A stretch of 64,000 bases of DNA from Plumapathes pennacea (lineage: Eukaryota > Cnidaria > Anthozoa > Antipatharia > Myriopathidae). The stretch covers positions 10,246,067-10,310,066 of the forward strand of contig OZ038469.1 of the NCBI GenBank assembly GCA_964036295.1, in the 5' to 3' direction. A program made the translations under genes and the position numbers. This document shows positions 52,332 to 63,995 of the stretch, piece by piece (within the stretch, counting starts at the first letter, position 1; each line of letters starts with the position of its first letter). The notes below the pieces were generated by a model. The model was given only the letters and a program-made list of their open reading frames with translations. It was not told where the DNA came from and searched no databases.

Positions 52332-52496
52332 TATAGGAATATCAACAAACCTAAAAAAGTTTTTCGGGCACATCATATGGGAATATCAACATGCCATAAT
52401 GACGTCAACTATAGGAATATCAACAAACCTTAATTCTCCTACCGGAAGGGCGTGGCTAGCATGCACACATGATTGCGCTCGAAAAACTTTTTATAG
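52332..52496. repeat. iteron-like repeats inside an inverted repeat
   Basis: TATAGGAATATCAACAAACC (52332), TATGGGAATATCAACATGCC (52376) and TATAGGAATATCAACAAACC (52410) are direct repeats. They lie between AAAAAAGTTTTTCGGGC (about 52353) and its inverse GCTCGAAAAACTTTTTATAG (about 52477). This may be a small MITE or the outer edge of the viral insert. 52500-52760 shows nothing. Confidence 0.5.
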
Positions 52497-52762
52497 ACTT
52501 TTTGAAATGCATACATACCATGAGATATCTCAAAGATCACCAGGTTGAACGAGAAATCATCTGGTTGGTTGAAAGGGAAAATGCTCTCAAGACAATTAGG
52601 AAATAGCCAGTTTGAATTGTTTGGGAATACTAAACTTTGCTTTGAAGAGTTACAATTATTGCATCTCTGATTGAAGTTAAGTTAGGTTAAGAGAATAATA
52701 TACTAAATTACTTTGAGAAGAATAACAGTGAAATTGTAGTATACAGTCAGCTGGTCTACCTT

Positions 52763-53616
52763 TTAGCTGCGGCTTGGGGGTTTGTCTTTAATGACCATCC
52801 TGTCCAACACAAAATAGGCTATTTTGCCAGCTGTTTTAGCCTCCTGCATCTTGGGAATCTGCTCCTTGCGTTTTTCAAAGGTTTCGGCAGCAAGATCTTC
52901 GTTCAGATGGATTCCCTCTGGTTTAACTTGTCTGGCTTCTTTGAGAAGAGCTTTTTGTTTCCAGTCACGTAGTTTGCAGACGATTGTATGTGGTCTTGGT
53001 GCTGATGGTTGACAATCACTGTTGTTTGTTCGAGCGAGGACTCGACGTTTCCCTGTGCGGTGAGTTCTATCTGTACTTCGAAGTCAACATGAAGTTTATC
53101 CCTCAGGAACGCTTTTGTCTTCTCTGTTTTATCCCAGGGCTCATTTTCCTCTTCTGGAATTCCGTCTATTCGTAGGTTGTTCGATCTATTCTGATTCTCC
53201 AGGTACTCGACTTTGTTTCTCTGATAGTCGATCACATCCTGTACGTTCTCATCCTGTACGTTTATCTCATCTTTGGTATTTTGTATCTTCTTGTGGACCG
53301 GTTTCAGGTTGTTGAGTTCGCTTTGGGTAAACTCGAGACTCGCTTTTATTCCTGACACAGTTGTGATGAGCTCGTCCACACGTGTGGTCAGACTGGTAAC
53401 CATGGAATCAAAAACTGCTTTGAACATGGATTATTGTACTTTCAGCATGCTATGAGCAGTACTTAAGGTGACAAATTTGCCTCCATCTTGGCCAGCTTCC
53501 TGGTCGGTTTCTAGCTCTGCGGCGGATTCTTGCTTGGCCACTGCTTGGTTCGTGCTGGTACTTCTTGAGGATTTGTTTCTTTTACCATTAGCCATGCGTG
53601 TAAAGCAATGTGACAA
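52763..53616 (-). pseudogene. L1-type LINE ORF1, disabled
   Basis: The frame from 53616 opens with a basic/Ser-rich start (GKRNKSSRSTSTNQAVAKQE), meets a TAA near 53431, and continues with a coiled coil (VDELITTVSGIKASLEFTQS) and the RRM-like core (NNLRIDGIPEEENEPWDKTE). A frameshift near 53060 moves the frame, after which the C-terminal domain (KPEGIHLNEDLAAETFEKRK; MVIKDKPPSRS) runs to a stop at 52763. This coil/RRM/C-terminal order is that of L1-type ORF1, an RNA-binding chaperone of LINE retrotransposition. Two lesions make it inactive. Confidence 0.7.
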
Positions 53617-53835
53617 GATAATCGAAATATTGAGATTTGCCTGGAGGTCACAAACGTGTGACCTCTCCGCTTCGCTCCGCTCTGCTTCCTCTCAGAGGGA
53701 CCTGTATAGTATCGCTACAGCAAAGAACATTGTCAGGATCAGTAAATCTGTAAGCTGCTCCCAACTGAACTTCTCGATTTGTGTTCACTGGCAGCAGTTC
53801 CCATCTCGCATTTTTGAAGAACCTCTTTCAGCATG

Positions 53836-55413
53836 TCAGTGTTTGTGTGCTTTGGGAAAGCTTTGCCTGTACCTAGCTACACCAGCTCTTTCTCCTGCTT
53901 TTACGACTGCTTGCTGTCTCCCTGTGTTTGTGCTGTGGTCCAGAGCTGCAAGCTGTGTTCTTGCAATCATTCCTTTGTATGAGAAGTGCTCACGCTTGGG
54001 GCAGTACTTCAGCATCATGGAGTGGTAGACCTCGAGTTGCCCTGTGTGGTAAAATTCTGTCAGTTTGGCCAGTTTGGTCAGTTAATCCTGGTGCCAGCCA
54101 AACATATTCTTCAGCCTTTGCAGGTGTGATTCGTTTGTGTGCAGATTTGTGGAAAAGCTGCCCCTTTGACCAGGAATGCTTATTAGCCACATGATAGACC
54201 ACAGATTTCCACTTCTCTTGCATTAGCTGGACATTGCCTTGGCATGTTGCTGAGCACCACCACAGATGGTTCGAGATGGACTTAATCCATGGTAGTATGT
54301 CTTGGCAGCCTTTTATTTGAGCTTTCTTGGTCAGCTTCTTGGTGACCCACTTTGACACATACTGGTGCTTGATGTGCTGGTGTCTCTTGTTCATGCAGCT
54401 GCTGATTGAAACATGTCGGTCAGTTGCAATCTGGTTGATCCAGACACCTTGCTCTTCAAGGGCTGCCAGGCATCTTTCAAAACCTTCCTTTTCCATAGCA
54501 TTTGAGGAGGTGACTTATGAGACCTGTACAACACTGAATGAAACAACTTTTCCTGTTCATCTTCATCAGAGGAATCATCATCATCACTATCACTGTCATA
54601 TGTTGGGCAGATTGCTGAGGTTTTGTGGAGATGGCCAAGCACATATGAATGGTCATGTGAAATGTTTCTTCTGTCTGCTGACCAGAGTTCATCTACGTGA
54701 ACTGAGGCATCAGCAGTACTTATGGTAGGGGTCACTTGATCAGTCTGGGTGCCAATGCTTTGGGTGAGGGCATACTTCACTTCCAGGCAACACTACCCCA
54801 ATGTAACTGTCATCATCATCACATTTTGAAGTGTCCGAGTGTTGTGTGCTGGAACATGAACTGGGTGCCAGTAGTTCTGTTAGGGTATAAAATATATATA
54901 AAATATGTTTATTTAGCCATTGTATAATAAGTTCAATGCGTGATTTCCTCTCCCAACCCCTTGGTAATCCCCGTCATGTGGGAAAAGTGAAGAATGAATC
55001 ACATATTCCAGTTTAATTATTTGGTACAGAATTGAGTGAAGTACTGACGAGTCTTACTTTTCAACTGTGGTGTTACTCTCACCTCGTGATGTTTACGTCG
55101 CTGGCATCGAGTTTCGCTCGCCATTCTTGGCTTTGAGGGAACAGAGGCGAAATCAAACACTTGGGATGGCACCTTTTCTGTGTCTGCACATAAACTTTAA
55201 CCCCGTGAGTTGTGCTTGAAGATTTGATTCGAACTGGTCTGGCAGGAAATGATCACTGCAAACAAAGCAGTTTTGGAGCAGTGGCAAGTTATCTTGTCTC
55301 AACCGGTCAATCCAAGCTTTTCTGAGCTTAGTATCAGAAGGTATTTTGTGATAGCTCACATCTTTTGTCTTGGCAGAGTAGTTCGTGCATCCTGGGGCAC
55401 AACAGTTGACCAT
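53836..55413 (-). pseudogene. THAP-domain Kolobok-like transposase relic
   Basis: 55413-55153 is a THAP zinc finger (MVNCCAPGCTNYSAK; ...CFVCSDHFLPDQFE), frame-broken just where its C-terminal motif is expected. 54780-54391 is a linker (SIGTQTDQVTPTISTADASV) with an acidic run. 54496-53990 has catalytic-domain wording: GVWINQIATDRHVSISSCMN, KHQYVSKWVTKKLTKKAQIK, NHLWWCSATCQGNVQLMQEK and WKSVVYHVANKHSW. The THAP + GTQTD + ATDRH...NHLWWC order is what I know from Kolobok-type transposases of aquatic animals. Parts of the core between linker and ATDRH are missing. The gap 54781-55152 holds no obvious coding. Confidence 0.6.
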
Positions 55414-56362
55414 TGTAATTGTAACAAAGGTCGTCAGTAACTATATATCATGAACAGTAATAAACTACCATAATGTACAGACTGCAGTGTATTTACTTTA
55501 TTGCCGTATCTGTTTTTATAGTTTTTATGGAGAGATTCTAAATTTAAAATGGTTACGTTAATTCCGGATTAGGCCTGTCCCATGCACTCCTTCCCGGAGG
55601 ACATTGGGGGAGGAACAGTTGCGTCGTCGAAAAGATCTTCCGATAAACCACACATGCACACGTATCTTGTTATTTGATTGTGCTCTTTAATTTTACGTGC
55701 ACAATGCTTACTCCTTGACAAGTCCTGTACAGTAGTGGTCAAAATCCCAAAGAGGGATTGGATGTGAGATTTGCTTTACGAGAATAGATATAACATGCAG
55801 CTTTTATGTTTTTGTGTGGTAAATTTTGGTGCAAGTGATGTGCGTTGTATTACAGCTGCATGGCACATTGCAATTGTGAGTATTAAACGCTAGGCATCGC
55901 CCAAGCGAGCGAGCTAAAATGTAGCAAGAAAGCGACCTGACGGATATGTGTCTGTGGAAACGGCACACACTGTTCAAATTTCTATATTGCTAGTACAAAA
56001 AGCAAGTTCTTTTGGCGAAATGTTTCATCGATCATCAGTCGAATTATAATCTGCTCGCCTCAGTTTGAGCATCTCCAATCCGTGCTTGTAAAATGTGATT
56101 TAATAATCTTTTCTCATTGCACATAAGCCAGCAATAACCATTCTAACATAGAACAAACGTAGAATACGGTCTTCTTGTTAAAGAAGCTCATCATTATTTC
56201 GTGTACAGAGCGAAGTAATGAGGTGGCAACCGGAAAACAACTTGTTGTAACTATCCAATTGACAATATGACGTCACACGGTAAGCCGCATGAAAATTCGC
56301 AGGCTCATAATGGCGGCCTACATGTGGTATTTTTGAACTGTGTTTGTGCTGGAGTTTCTCTC
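55414..56362. other. no recognisable feature
   Basis: No coding-like frame, repeat end or splice-delimited exon was seen. Confidence 0.35.
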
Positions 56363-56650
56363 TTATATTCGCGCATTGAAGAGAAAAAGTTGCAATTTTG
56401 GGAAGGGTAAAACTTGGCCATTCTTCTTAAATTCCTTTGTTTTTGGCCCGCAGTTGTCCTTTAATAAGAGATGACTCGATTTATCTATGGAGATGTTTGT
56501 TTTTTCACTATAAAGCTCGGAATAGAATGAATGAATTTCGTTCATTATAGTTCTGGGATTTGTTGTTTCTTTTCCCTCTGATATGAGCATTTTCCTCAAA
56601 GAACTTTTTTATTTTCTTGAATTTTCAAGATTCAGGAAATATTTGTTTTT
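56363..56650 (-). pseudogene. L1-type LINE ORF2 fragment
   Basis: The minus frame reads RKMLISEGKETTNPRTIMNE then IHSFYSELYSEKTNISIDKS, the linker between endonuclease and reverse transcriptase of L1-type ORF2 (GK.I.....I...I..FY..LY). Only this short piece remains, and no RT motifs follow. It may belong to the same LINE as the ORF1 relic 2.7 kb away, but the intervening DNA is unrelated. Confidence 0.55.
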
Positions 56651-56857
56651 CACCTTTTTCATACCAAGTTGCTCGGGACCGAATTATACAGCTATTTATA
56701 TAAGCATAGTTATGCTTTGTACAATTTGTAAAGTTATTATTAAAGGTTAATCAAGAGAGAATGTCAAAACCATAATGGCAGCTCTTAGACCTATAGTGAT
56801 GAGATAGAAATACTTCTAACGTTGATCAGCACTGACCCTCACAATATAGTTCTGTAC

Positions 56858-57122
56858 CTCATCGTTTTCGAAAAGCGCTTGATTGCCTGCCAAACTGCCA
56901 TCCGTGCCAGGCACATTAACATTAGTCGCCTATGAAACAACATCTAGAAAAATTACAAATAAAAGTCGAGACTTGCAGGGAAAGTATGTTAAAACCATAA
57001 AGAGAGTTGCTTCAGAAGACCTATTAAACTCAAAGGGATCGAATTGAATTTTGTCTTACCTTAGTTGTTTTTGTGGATGTTCCTTCCCTTGGTGACGTCT
57101 GTGATTGTTTGTGTGACTTCAT
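56858..57122 (-). CDS. two candidate exons of an unknown gene
   Basis: Exon 57060-57122 starts with ATG, reads MKSHKQSQTSPREGTSTKTT plus K, and ends at a GTAAGA donor. Exon 56858-56929 follows a TTTCATAG acceptor, reads ATNVNVPGTDGSLAGNQALF then ENDE, and ends at a GTACAG donor. Both are phase 0 and together make 45 codons of a hydrophilic N-terminus. Good splice sites on both sides support a real, short-exon gene, but no family is recognised and no further exon was found with confidence. Confidence 0.4.
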
Positions 57123-57233
57123 GGTGAATTGATCAATGAATTTGAAAAAGGTCAAAATTAGTTAAATGATAATAACTGGGCCTGTCATAAAATGTTGCAG
57201 TATAAAAAGGCTGTGACTTCCTTTAGTACTAAC

Positions 57234-57328
57234 ACAGCTTGCATCAGGACTGATGCCTCCATTAATAGATTCTTCGATTTCTTCTCTTCTGATAACTGCT
57301 TGACCATTTTGTTTAGCGATCCAACAGT
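57234..57328 (-). CDS. candidate coiled-coil exon
   Basis: After a TTTATGTTTGTAG acceptor the minus strand reads TVGSLNKMVKQLSEEKKSKN then LLMEASVLMQA before a GTTAGT donor. The heptad-like pattern suggests a coiled coil. It lies 110 bp upstream of the ATG exon at 57122, so it may belong to a different or longer version of the same gene. Confidence 0.3.
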
Positions 57329-58029
57329 CTACAAACATAAAAGGTGTATACAATATTATATTATATCATTTACATATATCTATCTATCTTAGTGTTCAAG
57401 TAAGTCTAGCCCTGACATACCCTAACAAAGTCGTATCTCAAAGATTTCGACTCAGGCATATACTGTACATATTTACTCCAACAACCAAATTTGGATATGT
57501 AGTAGATTCTTAAATATCGAACAGTCATTGATTTGTTATCATCTTCCAATCCAAGCTACATTTCCACAAGCCTGTTCTGAAGACTGATGCACTGTTTTGT
57601 TTTCTGCAAAAAACCACCAACGTTTATTAATTACAAAGAATTTAGGCAAAACCGACATTTTTCTCAGTCAGGCTGATGTTGTCTTATTGGTGAAACAGTG
57701 GATGTACAACTCTTGAAAATATTTTTAAGTTTTTACCGTATACATCACCATTTCTCCGTGTTTTTCAGATCTTACAACTGTTCACTTTAACTGAATTCCA
57801 GAAAACCATTCTGGACCCACCCCTGGAGTTTCACGAAGGAAAACAAGAATATGATGGATATTATCAAAAAAAGAACTTGCTTCTACTAAACAATCATCTT
57901 CGCCATTCTTGAATTCAAAACCAAAGATTATGAAATATAGACAATGTGAAATAGACCGACTCCTGATTACGCGATTAAGGTGGCTCTCGAATTGTAGAAA
58001 ACTGATAGACATACACAATACGAGACACA

Positions 58030-58740
58030 ACAAATCTTTTTCTTTTTTAAATTAAACATTTTTATCTTTCCTTCAGCCATGCCACGCAGAGCCATGTACT
58101 GTTTTTCAGTCCTGTTGTAGAGGATGTCCTTGAATGTTGTTTGAGTACATGTTGGAGAGTTCCCAATACTTAGATGCTTGTTCTGAATGCCTGTAGCAAT
58201 TTCGAGAAACTTCCCCAAACATCTCCTGGACAATCGGGCTGCCTTTAGGTAGATTTTTGATCATATCAAATGTGGGTTTAAAAACACTAACACTACTTCA
58301 AGACTGAATTTGTAAAAAGAAAAATATGCTTCTCATGCTTTTGTTTGTGAACCAACGCTCTTTTTTGAGTTGAAATTTCCACACCCCAAGTATTGTGTTT
58401 TCTTTTGGTGGCTCCTCATTTTGAGAGAAATCGCCGCACTTTTGAAGAGTTTTTTTATGCAAATACACAACAGTAGTAATAAAGTCTGGTGGGCTATACT
58501 TGAAAGGGAGCTTATGAGCAATCAAAATAGGCACACGTGCCTTTGGAGCCATAGAATTTACAGATGCTGCTGCAGAACCAAGATCAGTTTCCGTTTTAGG
58601 CAAGAAACCAGCAGACTATGAGTGGAGAGGAAGGGTCACTGAAAGATAGACGGTGGCCACTGATACCATTTTCATCAGAGACATCACTCGGAGTTTTGAG
58701 CTCTCTGTTGTCCATGACCAATGGTTCAAGGGAAACAGTT
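58030..58740 (-). other. coding-like stretches of unknown identity
   Basis: About 58610-58740 reads VMDNRELKTPSDVSDENGIS then GHRLSFSDPSSP. 58603-58298 reads KARVPILIAHKLPFKYSPPD. About 58110-58260 reads NLPKGSPIVQEMFGEVSRNC then YRHSEQASKYWELSNMYSNN. Each looks more protein-like than the background, but frames differ and splice sites are unclear. Possibly one decayed minus-strand gene. Confidence 0.2.
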
Positions 58741-60048
58741 TAGCAGAATTGACCTAACGCTCGCAACTTGATCAGTGAAGTGGTTCATTGAGTGTGGTAG
58801 TTATTGCTAAATACTATACGTAGAAATGAAAACTTTTAAAACGTTTTTCATCTATTTCAATTTCACCGGAAACAGACTGAAGGATGTGTAACTGTTTGAT
58901 AAAAAATACTGCTTCTAGTTATGACACAAACATCAAGATCTAGACCTCTGTTTGGCTGTGTAGCAAGATTCGACAAAACATTAAACACAACGTCAATGAC
59001 CACAAGGGGGAAAAGCAAGAGAAAACAAGAATGTGCAAAGTTGCAGAAATCTTTACTGACGTTTTTAAAGTTAGCGCCTTGCTGGTAACATAAGTTTGAT
59101 CATCACAGGGTACTTATGTGTCCAGCCAATATGGACTGCAGCATCTGTTTTGAAACGGTTTCGGGAAAATGCTCTGTTGGATCTACATAAGGCACAACGT
59201 ATATAATATTACTGAACTAGCGGGACCCCCCTAAAATACGGTGATTTGTTTTTGCAATTTCTGATTGTTCTGGCTTTTGTCGCTTGGGAAACGTCATGCT
59301 GACAACTGAGAACATATTGAAATACAAACTAAGAGAAGGTATTTGAGTCATTCGAAAAGCGACGGCTATTTCAATCCGGTTATATTTCATCTTCAATACT
59401 GTTCACAGTGTACAGTACCAACGAAGCGAGAAAATATTCCACTTCCATGTGATCTCTACATTATAGCTTAAATGCTCAGTACTGTCACCGTGGCTTTTAA
59501 AAACACAGAAGACACGTAAATAATTTTGAAACTAATAGCGGTAGGATCTCAATCCGATCAAATTTACACAGCAATCTTCAAATACAGCAAATTTGGCAAA
59601 TGTAAATGTCACCTTGTATTCTTATAAAGGCTTCTCATTTTCATTACTACCAGAGACTCAGCTTGATTTTCACAGCGATCTTGCCCGTATGACAATTGTC
59701 CAAGTGAGTGCTTTGGTACAGGGTCCAAGGTAATTGACTTGAAGTCATTTGAACTCCATGACGATATTTGGTGTTGAAAACGGTGTGATTTGATTACTTT
59801 GGGTGGAAACCTTAACCATTTCGTTTGCAGTTTTAGTCTGAAAGAAAAATAAGACATCTGACTAAATAATTGAAGACTCTAAGTTCTGAGCGAATACAGT
59901 AGCCAAAACTGGCAACAGAAGCGTTTTAAAACAATACCTTGTTGGTACTAATTTTTGTGTCGCTTTAATTTCACGATTAAAAAAAATCGCAAACTTAGTG
60001 ACGTGAAAAACAATTGACCTATTCAGCTTACCAGTCACGTGGTCTGAA
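58741..60048. other. no recognisable feature
   Basis: Frames at 59609-59857 and 59862-60134 have no domain. This stretch is the likely upstream region of the SWIM gene starting at 60049. Confidence 0.35.
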
Positions 60049-61234
60049 ATGGGTAAACAAACGCTTTCCAACATGGCGGATGCAAGCATAACATGGATGA
60101 AATCAATCGCTTCTTTGCCCCAGTTTTCGTTCATTCAAGTCGAGAAGCACTTAGAAAGTTGTGGAAAGAAAGATATTGGAAAAAAAGGCTATAAATTTTT
60201 CACTGAAGGGTATATTCAAGACGTTTACGTGGGTTTGAACCAGTGTGATCAAATCGCGAGTCATGTCAAAGGTCGGTGTCATCGGAGTCAGAGAAAAAAT
60301 GAACCACCACATTCCATGGAAATCATAGTAGCCGACGATGATGGGAGAGCAAAAATTCGCCATGCCAAGTGTTCCTGCAAAGCAGGGTGAGTAATCTTGG
60401 CCATAATACTTACTACACAATGGCAGGCCCTGCACGGCTAGAGCTTCTGAACGAAGTTAATTTGCTATCCATTTGCTGTTACACAGGATGGGTGGTCACT
60501 GCAATCACATATTTGGTTTGTTATACACAATGAATCACTGGTTTCTTTTGGGCCTTTGAGAAATCCCTGCGGATAAAACCTGCACTAGTCAACCCCAAAC
60601 TTGGCATCAACCACGAGGATCCCGCGTTCGACCAGAGCCGGTCATGTCTTGTTGTTTTGCCCAGGCGAGCTGCGATCAGAATGGCAGCAGAAAGAGACCT
60701 CCTGTCAAATGTAAGCTGTACGACGCCAGATCAAAAGTACTCAGACAAGAAGGCTGGGATCAAGAATTGGTTATGCAAGAGTGCGGTAGAATGAATGAGG
60801 CAGAAAGAAAAGCGCCTCCATACTCATATCTCTTGAGTGATCAGGAACATTCAATGACGGTCAACACAGTGTTCGGTGATGTACCATTGGGTTCATTTCT
60901 AAGTTACCAACTGTTTGATCATGATGAAAACAGGCTCACTTTTTTTATTGATAGACCCCTCAATGAAATTTGTAACAAACAAGATCAACCAGCAACTATT
61001 CTTCCATCTCCTGACCTCCCACTTGTTCCATGTTGTGCTCCATATTGCCCTCCCACTAACCTACCCCTAGACCAGAATAAAATTATTTCTAAAGTCATGT
61101 TAAGTGTAATTGTCAGAGAAAACCGGGCAAGCGCGAAAGATGGGGGTCGGCCGAATCACGTCAAACTTTCACCATTTGTTGCCTATGGAAAAGGATTAAG
61201 AATGATGGTTTGGAAAGAATCCTCCAGCATTTAG
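60049..61234 (+). pseudogene. SWIM zinc-finger gene (YqaJ-associated type), one in-frame stop
   Basis: Exon 60049-60386 reads MGKQTLSNMADASITWMKSI and ends in CSCKAG at a GTGAGT donor. The acceptor ACACAG at 60486 leads to GMGGHCNHIFGLLYTMNHWF. Together these form a SWIM finger (C-x-C-x(n)-C-x-H; here CSC...HCNH), a zinc-binding, DNA- or protein-binding module. A TGA at 60557-60559 interrupts the frame. The same frame then continues with EIPADKTCTSQPQTWHQPRG, RPPVKCKLYDARSKVL and VFGDVPLGSFLSYQLFDHDE to a stop at 61234. In coral-type genes with this N-terminus a YqaJ nuclease-like domain follows, but none is visible before 62.3 kb. One stop plus the missing nuclease domain suggest loss. Confidence 0.6.
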
Positions 61235-62355
61235 TTTTAAAGTTCGACCACCCCCCTTCTTTTTGGCTCCCGGAGACAACAAAACTCCTAAAATATGCGC
61301 TATGTTTTGAAGGCTAAAAAAATCATTTCGCTTTATTTCAAGTAACTCTTATCGCTTCAGTGTATTATTCAACTCTTATATAAGCACGTTTCAGGGTATT
61401 TTCGATCATACACACAAAGCTTGATTTTCCTACTGGTTGTTGAAATTAGGTAGTCAGTACAAAATCCTCGTTAGTCAATTTTATGCCTTTTTCAAAATGA
61501 CTTTTCTCAAAAGTGCGGCACTTTATTTCAACATTTTACTCATATCCTGAAAGCAGATGGATTCTTTGAAAATCAGCAAATCGTTCCGTGGGCAATTAAA
61601 ACGCCTTTGCGTGACCACCTCTTAAAATTTCCCACCCACGCGGAGTTTCGTGCACCACACTTGGCTCATATTTCAGGAGGAAGAGTCAAAATCTCCGAAT
61701 TTCATCCGATGATCACTGAGAAATAACGTTTCAAATGGGATTTGCTCTCCAGTCACCCCATTTTACCGCTGTGGTGAGCGGGGGAAGAATGTTAAAAAGC
61801 AGTAACGTTCAATGTTGACAAAGTACCCGAATAATTGAATCTTATAAGATGCGGTCTGGAGTCTAACTTTTAAAACAATTTTATGTAACGCATTTATTTT
61901 CCACAAGAGAACAATTTGTGGTTTAGAACACGGCAACTGAATCTTCGAACTGAACATTCGGCAAAGCAGGCTCGGATATTAAGCTTAATGTTACACCGTG
62001 CTCACAGGTTTTCCCCGCGATCGCACCAACATACCCTGTTGACAGATTATCCAATGAACCGGCCGAAATACAAAGCGGCGCGCGATGATCATTTAGTCCC
62101 ACTTCATTCTTTCCATCTGAAGAGCACTGAAATGAACTTTTCACGCTATCAACTTTCAAATAGTTTGGAATCATGTCAAAGCTTTCTCGATTTGAGAATG
62201 GTTTTCGTTTCTTCCCAAGCTCTAATCACCCGCTCGCTTGTGACAGATTTCAGTCATGCGCCTTTATGTAAATACAGTATGTGTAAACTAAGCTACAGAG
62301 TATATTGAGACGCCCTGGAGAAAAAAACCTTCCGAAACTGACGCTAATGCGACCA
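61235..62355. other. no recognisable feature
   Basis: Intergenic. Frames at 61763-61957, 61916-62308 and 61923-62174 lack domains and overlap on opposite strands. Confidence 0.35.
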
Positions 62356-63995
62356 TTAAAATTCCTGACGGCATTGACAGTTCTCCAAAAACGTCGCTAT
62401 TGGTGCAATAAATGTTTTCTTTCTTGACAAGGTACCTTGGAAGTTTAATTTAAACTCTTCACAGATCTTCTGAAGTTCAACTAGTTTCAAAGTAGACAAT
62501 TTGTTCCCACGGTAGAGGCTGCAAAGGTTGTGGGATCCAACTTGGATGGGATGATTAGATGTCACCTGTCGAACTACAGCATCCCTCATCCCCGCCAGGG
62601 CAACTTTGGCTTCGACCGCCGCTATGTCGTCTTCGTTAAAATCTTCTTCGTTGATGCTCTGCTTCTGTGCAGCCGAAAGTCGGGAGAATAGCTGGGTGAT
62701 CTGCTGCTCGGTTCTCCATTCCTCAGGCTCAAACAGAAGCTTGCCAGTAGCATCTCGGGAGAACTTCATCTTTCTGCTCACGTGAACCGGGTCAGCCTTC
62801 AGTCCTGTCATCACACCAGTTTCAAACTTCGCTACAAGAAATGCCTTGGCTTTTTCGCTCATTCTTGAGGGCTTCTTTGCTGTTTCAGGGCCCATCCGGT
62901 TGCTCTTGGGTGGTAACTTCGAGCCAACTCGTCTGCCGCAGACGATAAGCTTGCCTGATCTCGGCTGAAACTGGAACTGGCTGCAGGTTGTTGATTCGTT
63001 TCAGCCGGTGAGACTTCAGTGACTCTGCTGGCCCATCGTTTTCTTATCTTGTCATAGAGAGACTCTGACTCCAGCTCTCTTACATGCTTCCCTGTGTCCA
63101 TATGGACCTCGGCTTCAGCTTGGGTCATAAACGTGAGTACACATCCGCTCTCCTGGCATGAGAAAATATCATGCCTGGGTCTCACGCTCCCGCCCACACT
63201 TCCTCTCTCCTTGGTTCGACTGCCAAAGGGTTGCAGAACTGTTAAACCGGTATCACCTTGAACAGAAGCCTGTAACCCGTCCCAGGAAAACAGCCGACCA
63301 GGCCCAATACCATAGGCTTTCCAAGCACGGATACTGGCTGTCTCTTGAAAGCAAAAATTTTTCAGTTCACTAATACCAGGGATTTTGTTGTCTCCACCGG
63401 TCGCTTTCGAGCTATCGACTTGGACAACTGCAACCCTACAGCCCTTGGTACCTCCGTGGGATTCTAGTGCTTCCTTCATGTCCTCCGCCGTTAACACATC
63501 ATGTTTCTCGGTTACCCAGCGTTTAATGTGGACCTTCATGGCCGCGGCCTTGCGGTCACGAATGTCTTTTCCTGCCTGCGGCTCGGAAAAGTCATACCGG
63601 AGCACACTGATGCCGGTTCGCTTGCTTATCCCTGGAATGACTGTTAGAAGTGGCCCATTCTTGTAGCAACCAGCGTTGTCTGACCGCAAGAAGGCTTGGC
63701 TGATTTGGGGCTGTTCTTGCTTCAGAGTGCCAAGAAGATGCTCTAACATGGATGCCACTGTGTAGCTGTTTTGGATGCAGGTATTGAAAATATGCACAAA
63801 ACATTCGACTTCGACTTTCTCTCCCTTGGTAATTACCGCGCTTATATGCCAGCTTCTTCCCCTTTTGCCAAAAAAATCCCTCATCTGCTCTCGGTAGTGA
63901 TGTGGTAGGAATTTCATGGCCCAGTCCATTATTATCAAACAGGTCTTGTCGTTGAGCTGGCTAAGGGCATGCTGTTTAGCTTCTTCTTGGTTCAT
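62356..63995 (-). pseudogene. RNase H-like/C2H2 gene of unknown role, one frameshift, 5' end outside the window
   Basis: The frame 63995-62859 (378 codons) has an integrase/RNase H-like look: CLIIMDWAMKFLPHHYREQM (Asp24), FLRSDNAGCYKNGPLL (Asp106) and EPQAGKDIRDRKAAAMKVHI (acidic residues near 138-147), followed by a C2H2 zinc finger (C280, C285, H298, H304: FSCQESGCVLTF...HMDTGKH). Near 62895-62859 the frame breaks: a +1 frame opening GPETAKKPSRMSEKAKAFLV continues to 62356 with an acidic helical region (RTEQQITQLFSRLSAAQKQS). These look like one protein with a single-base lesion. The first Met (63995) is near the window edge and probably internal. The function is unknown: a mobile-element nuclease or domesticated derivative. 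Confidence 0.55.
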
